DNA of 7,899 nucleotides from Chloroflexota bacterium. GTDB lineage: Bacteria; Chloroflexota; Anaerolineae; Anaerolineales; Anaerolineaceae. Shown piece by piece: positions 6,043 through 7,899 of the stretch. A program made the translations under genes and the position numbers. Numbering within the stretch: the first letter of the stretch is position 1; each line of letters begins with the position of its first letter. The notes beneath the pieces are model-generated. The model was given only the letters and a program-made list of their open reading frames with translations, did not search any database and was not told where the DNA came from. Location of the stretch: positions 1 through 7,899 of the forward strand of contig JAJUJY010000183.1 in NCBI GenBank assembly GCA_029265085.1, read 5' to 3'.

Positions 6043-6749
6043 CGACCACCTCTTTTTCGTGCGCATGGGAGAATGGCTGGTATCCGGTTTTTGTATTCTC
6101 GCCAAACCAGCCCAAAGTGATTGTCCAAAATTGCTTCTTCCACCCGGATTCGATAGGCAATCACTGGGATAAGTATGAGCATTAAACAAGCCAGGCCGCT
6201 TAAGCTGAAATATTCAATGCAGAGACCAAGGGCAATCAAGAAATAACCGGCATATGCAGGATGACGAATAAAACGATAAGGTCCATTTTGAACCAGCACC
6301 TGATCTTGTTTTACTGAAACATGTCCAGAATAATTACCACCTAATGATCGCCGAGCCCAAATAAATAATCCGCTTCCGCAAATCACCAGTGCTAAACCAA
6401 GGTATTCCATGCCGTTGAAGTGGGGGAGATATCCGCTGGATATCCAATATTCCAATGGTGACAGGTAAAAAATGACGGCTAAAGCCGCGGTAAGGTACCA
6501 AAATGACCGATCCCCGGATTCTTCATGGGTTGTTATTCCGGATAATGTTTGTTCCCAAAATTTTATTCTTCGGATATATGTTGTGATCACTATTCCAGCT
6601 GAGTAAACAACTCCGGTGAAAAACAGAAACCAGCCAAGAGGATTAGTAGGAATGGTTGCGATGCCCAGCAGTGCTAAAAGAATGGCAAGAGCCGGCGCAA
6701 CAACTAAAAGAAAAATTTGGATCGGTTGAAGCCTGACTGGAGAGAACAC
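6039..6749 (-). CDS. Integral-membrane methyltransferase of the ICMT/PEMT-like family
   Basis: A 236-residue inner-membrane protein with about five or six hydrophobic segments: roughly 11-33, 37-59, 84-103, 115-133, and a long pair within 164-200. The signature is the C-terminal SAM-binding region, GPYRFIRHPAYAGYF (156-170), then RVEEAILDNHFG (202-213) and REYKNRIPAILP (217-228), typical of isoprenylcysteine carboxyl methyltransferase relatives. Bacterial members include phospholipid N-methyltransferase-like and thiol S-methyltransferase (MddA/NnrU-type) proteins; bacteria lack the prenyl-CaaX substrate, so the true substrate is open. The start is a GTG at 6749 with GAGG about five bases upstream, inside the stop region of the preceding gene. 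No ATG occurs in frame before residue 114, so GTG is needed to keep the membrane segments. It is second in the operon, 11 nt after the zinc-ribbon methyltransferase, and its TGA overlaps the next ATG. A membrane enzyme between soluble ones suggests a lipophilic or membrane-crossing substrate, which is inference. Confidence 0.9.
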   Translation of the reverse strand: MFSPVRLQPIQIFLLVVAPALAILLALLGIATIPTNPLGWFLFFTGVVYSAGIVITTYIRRIKFWEQTLSGITTHEESGDRSFWYLTAALAVIFYLSPLEYWISSGYLPHFNGMEYLGLALVICGSGLFIWARRSLGGNYSGHVSVKQDQVLVQNGPYRFIRHPAYAGYFLIALGLCIEYFSLSGLACLMLILIPVIAYRIRVEEAILDNHFGLVWREYKNRIPAILPCARKRGGR

Positions 6750-6760
6750 GGGAACCTCTT

Positions 6761-7564
6761 CTATGGTTTCTGAAATTCAATGCAATAAAACCAGCCCTTC
6801 CAGATATCCAATAAATGAATATCAAGCATTGTGGTTGGGATCAGCTCGATAGGCGGTGTGATAGGATTTCTCTTTTTGGCAAACGACTCTTTGAAGCCGG
6901 GTATGGTTTTTTCATATCCTTTTGCACCTCTTTCGGTTTCATCGGCAATTAAAATCTTGGTGCCTGGCTTTGCTACGCGGATCATTTCTTCGATGGCTGC
7001 TTTTTTATCATTGAAGAAATTGATCCCGCCAATATGGAATACGCCCGAAAAGCTTTCATCTTTAAATGGCAACTGTTCCGCATTGCCCAGGAACAACTCA
7101 ATTTCCCAGCCTTTGCGGTTGCAGTAATGTTGGCATTGGTTGAGCTGTCCAAAGGAAATATCCAGGCCGAAGATTTCACCAATATCTGGCCGGTTTATGA
7201 GGTACGGCAGGTTTACACCCGGGCCGATGGATACCTCTAATACTTTTCCGCCGTGTGGATCAAGGCGGTCAGTAATTTCCCGGCGGCCGTCTTCTTCTTT
7301 CATCCCAATGAGAGCAAAGGCACCTTTTGAAAATAAGCGGTAGCCCCAGGCTGACAAGTCATACATGCGGGCAAAACGGCGATTTAAGCCGGTCAGCTTT
7401 TCTGCTTCAATAAAGTGTGGGATGCCGTTCCGGACGTGAAATGTTTTTTGGCAGGATGGGCAGTTAAGTGCCCCCGTTTGGGTTGCCGAATCGACACCTG
7501 AAAAATAATCCAGACTTTGACGGCATTGGGGACAGGCAAGCAGGTCAAGAGAGGTTTGTTTCAT
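6761..7564 (-). CDS. Zinc-ribbon (Trm112-like) plus class I SAM methyltransferase
   Basis: A 267-residue soluble protein, first gene of the operon. The N-terminus is a small zinc ribbon with CPQC (11-14) and CPSC (35-38) followed by the FHVRNGIPHF segment seen in Trm112-like domains. From about residue 90 a Rossmann methyltransferase follows: motif I VLEVSIGPGVNLP (108-120), GLDIS (133-137) with D135 as the likely SAM ribose ligand, GNAEQLPFKDESF (160-172), and VAKPGTKILIADE (197-209) as the post-motif strand. This layout is common in UbiE/arsenite-methyltransferase-like enzymes that methylate small molecules, and in RlmA-type rRNA methyltransferases. Motif I has the sequence EVSIGPG where most relatives have a D-x-G-x-G-x-G form, but the SAM loop glycines are kept. 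The ATG at 7564 has a consensus AGGAGG seven bases upstream and a strong promoter close by. Substrate unknown; the family call is firm. Confidence 0.9.
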   Translation of the reverse strand: MKQTSLDLLACPQCRQSLDYFSGVDSATQTGALNCPSCQKTFHVRNGIPHFIEAEKLTGLNRRFARMYDLSAWGYRLFSKGAFALIGMKEEDGRREITDRLDPHGGKVLEVSIGPGVNLPYLINRPDIGEIFGLDISFGQLNQCQHYCNRKGWEIELFLGNAEQLPFKDESFSGVFHIGGINFFNDKKAAIEEMIRVAKPGTKILIADETERGAKGYEKTIPGFKESFAKKRNPITPPIELIPTTMLDIHLLDIWKGWFYCIEFQKP

Positions 7565-7571
7565 ATTAAAA

Positions 7572-7577
7572 CCTCCT
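7572..7577 (-). promoter_or_regulatory. Consensus ribosome binding site of the first operon gene
   Basis: On the minus strand this is AGGAGG, a full match to the anti-Shine-Dalgarno sequence, seven bases before the ATG at 7564. It fixes the start of the zinc-ribbon methyltransferase and predicts efficient translation of the operon's leading gene. Confidence 0.85.
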
Positions 7578-7589
7578 GTTTCAATTATT

Positions 7590-7617
7590 ACTATAAGCCG
7601 TTTGGTATTTGTGTCAA
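7590..7617 (-). promoter_or_regulatory. Near-consensus sigma70 promoter of the methyltransferase operon
   Basis: On the minus strand a perfect TTGACA (7617-7612) is followed after 16 nt by TATAGT (7595-7590, five of six consensus bases). Transcription should begin near 7583, giving a leader of only about 20 nt that contains the AGGAGG site. Such a short leader leaves little room for a riboswitch, so any control would act on initiation. The strength of the elements suggests constitutive or repressor-controlled expression. Confidence 0.75.
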
Positions 7618-7660
7618 TTGGAGAGCCAGGTTAAATGCGCATAGTCGATTTTGGGTAGAA

Positions 7661-7674
7661 AGTTTTAAAATACT
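7661..7674. promoter_or_regulatory. Quasi-palindrome upstream of the operon promoter
   Basis: The 14-nt segment AGTTTTAAAATACT is symmetric apart from one inserted base. Its near edge lies 44 nt upstream of the -35 of the methyltransferase operon, within an AT-rich patch. It could be an upstream activator site or simply AT-rich DNA, and no second copy was noticed. Confidence 0.2.
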
Positions 7675-7714
7675 AGCTTATAGGAACATGCCGGATCAAT
7701 CCATATCCCAATGA

Positions 7715-7899
7715 TTATGGCTGAATGTTTTCCAGTAATCGCCAGCCTTTTTGGTCGGATATGGTTTGAAAACCTGACAACCGGTAGTCTGGGTAATCCG
7801 GTGATACTAAAACATATTCGATGTGGGTTATCTCGGTGTTTTGGAGTGTTTCCCCATTTTTAAATGCCTGGATTTTCCGGCTGAAAGATTTTCCAAAGA
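7715..7899 (-). CDS. C-terminal end of an unidentified protein (partial)
   Basis: An open frame enters at the right edge and runs for 60 codons to a TAA at 7717-7715. The readable tail contains THIEYVLVSPDYPDYRLSGF (residues 24-43 of the visible part) and ends GWRLLENIQP. It is a mixed polar and hydrophobic sequence with no membrane segment. The IEYVLVSPD strand followed by a short tail resembles the soluble C-terminal part of some membrane glycosyltransferases, but this is only an impression and no family is claimed. It is coding-like because the frame stays open to the edge and is the only one of the three minus-strand frames to do so. It lies upstream of the operon promoter on the same strand, 98 nt from the -35, with no clear terminator between them, so some read-through into the operon is possible. 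Confidence 0.6.
   Translation of the reverse strand, partial: FGKSFSRKIQAFKNGETLQNTEITHIEYVLVSPDYPDYRLSGFQTISDQKGWRLLENIQP

Noticed and set aside
5813..6172. A 119-codon open frame on the plus strand
   Set aside because: It lies antisense to the LCM and ICMT-like genes, has no recognisable motif, and is best explained as a shadow of their coding frame.
5245..6189. A longer form of the LCM methyltransferase starting at 6189
   Set aside because: It would overlap the ICMT-like gene by about 150 nt and add a low-complexity start with no family match, whereas the ATG at 6042 has AGAGG and an ATGA junction.
4506..7564. A polyketide or peptide biosynthetic gene cluster
   Set aside because: The methyltransferases resemble tailoring enzymes, but no synthase, carrier protein, precursor peptide or export gene is visible.
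1..7899. CRISPR array, tRNA, rRNA, insertion sequence or phage defence module
   Set aside because: No regularly spaced repeats, cloverleaf, transposase or nuclease-effector gene was found on either strand.

Overview
The window carries six protein genes, all on the minus strand, so transcription runs from high to low coordinates. Base composition is moderate, with AT-rich intergenic gaps. The combination of a very large MalT-like regulator ending in a BTAD domain, tightly packed small methyltransferase genes and an ATC-hydrolase-family protein resembles free-living Chloroflexota (Anaerolineae) or similar environmental bacteria. This is an inference from gene style only; there is no marker gene to settle it.

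Layout in order of transcription: (1) the C-terminal 60 codons of an unidentified protein (7899-7715). (2) A 150 nt gap with a near-consensus sigma70 promoter (TTGACA, 16 nt, TATAGT) just upstream of a compact operon. (3) The operon itself (7564-4506): a zinc-ribbon plus class I SAM methyltransferase; an integral-membrane isoprenylcysteine-carboxylmethyltransferase (ICMT)-like protein; a leucine-carboxyl-methyltransferase (LCM/PPM1/TcmP)-like enzyme; and a member of the L-2-amino-thiazoline-4-carboxylate (ATC) hydrolase family. Junctions are 11 nt, an ATGA overlap and 10 nt, each with a good ribosome binding site overlapping the end of the previous gene, so these four are almost certainly co-transcribed. 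(4) A gap of about 450 nt without a gene, with a 9-bp inverted repeat at the operon's last stop codon, a weak intrinsic-terminator candidate, several short hairpins and a candidate promoter with a palindrome over its -10. (5) A small PHP-domain metal-dependent hydrolase (4049-3423). (6) A 244 nt gap with hairpins. (7) A 1033-residue STAND ATPase/TPR/winged-helix/BTAD transcriptional regulator (3178-77). The left edge holds a 10-bp inverted repeat (1-64).

The most interesting part is the four-gene operon. Three methyltransferases of unrelated architecture, one membrane-bound and two soluble, are translationally linked to a ring-opening hydrolase family that acts on a cysteine-derived thiazoline. 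A working hypothesis is a modification or detoxification pathway for a small carboxylate- or thiol-containing molecule. No substrate can be read from the sequence. The regulator and PHP protein lie downstream on the same strand, and a functional link to the operon is possible but not shown.
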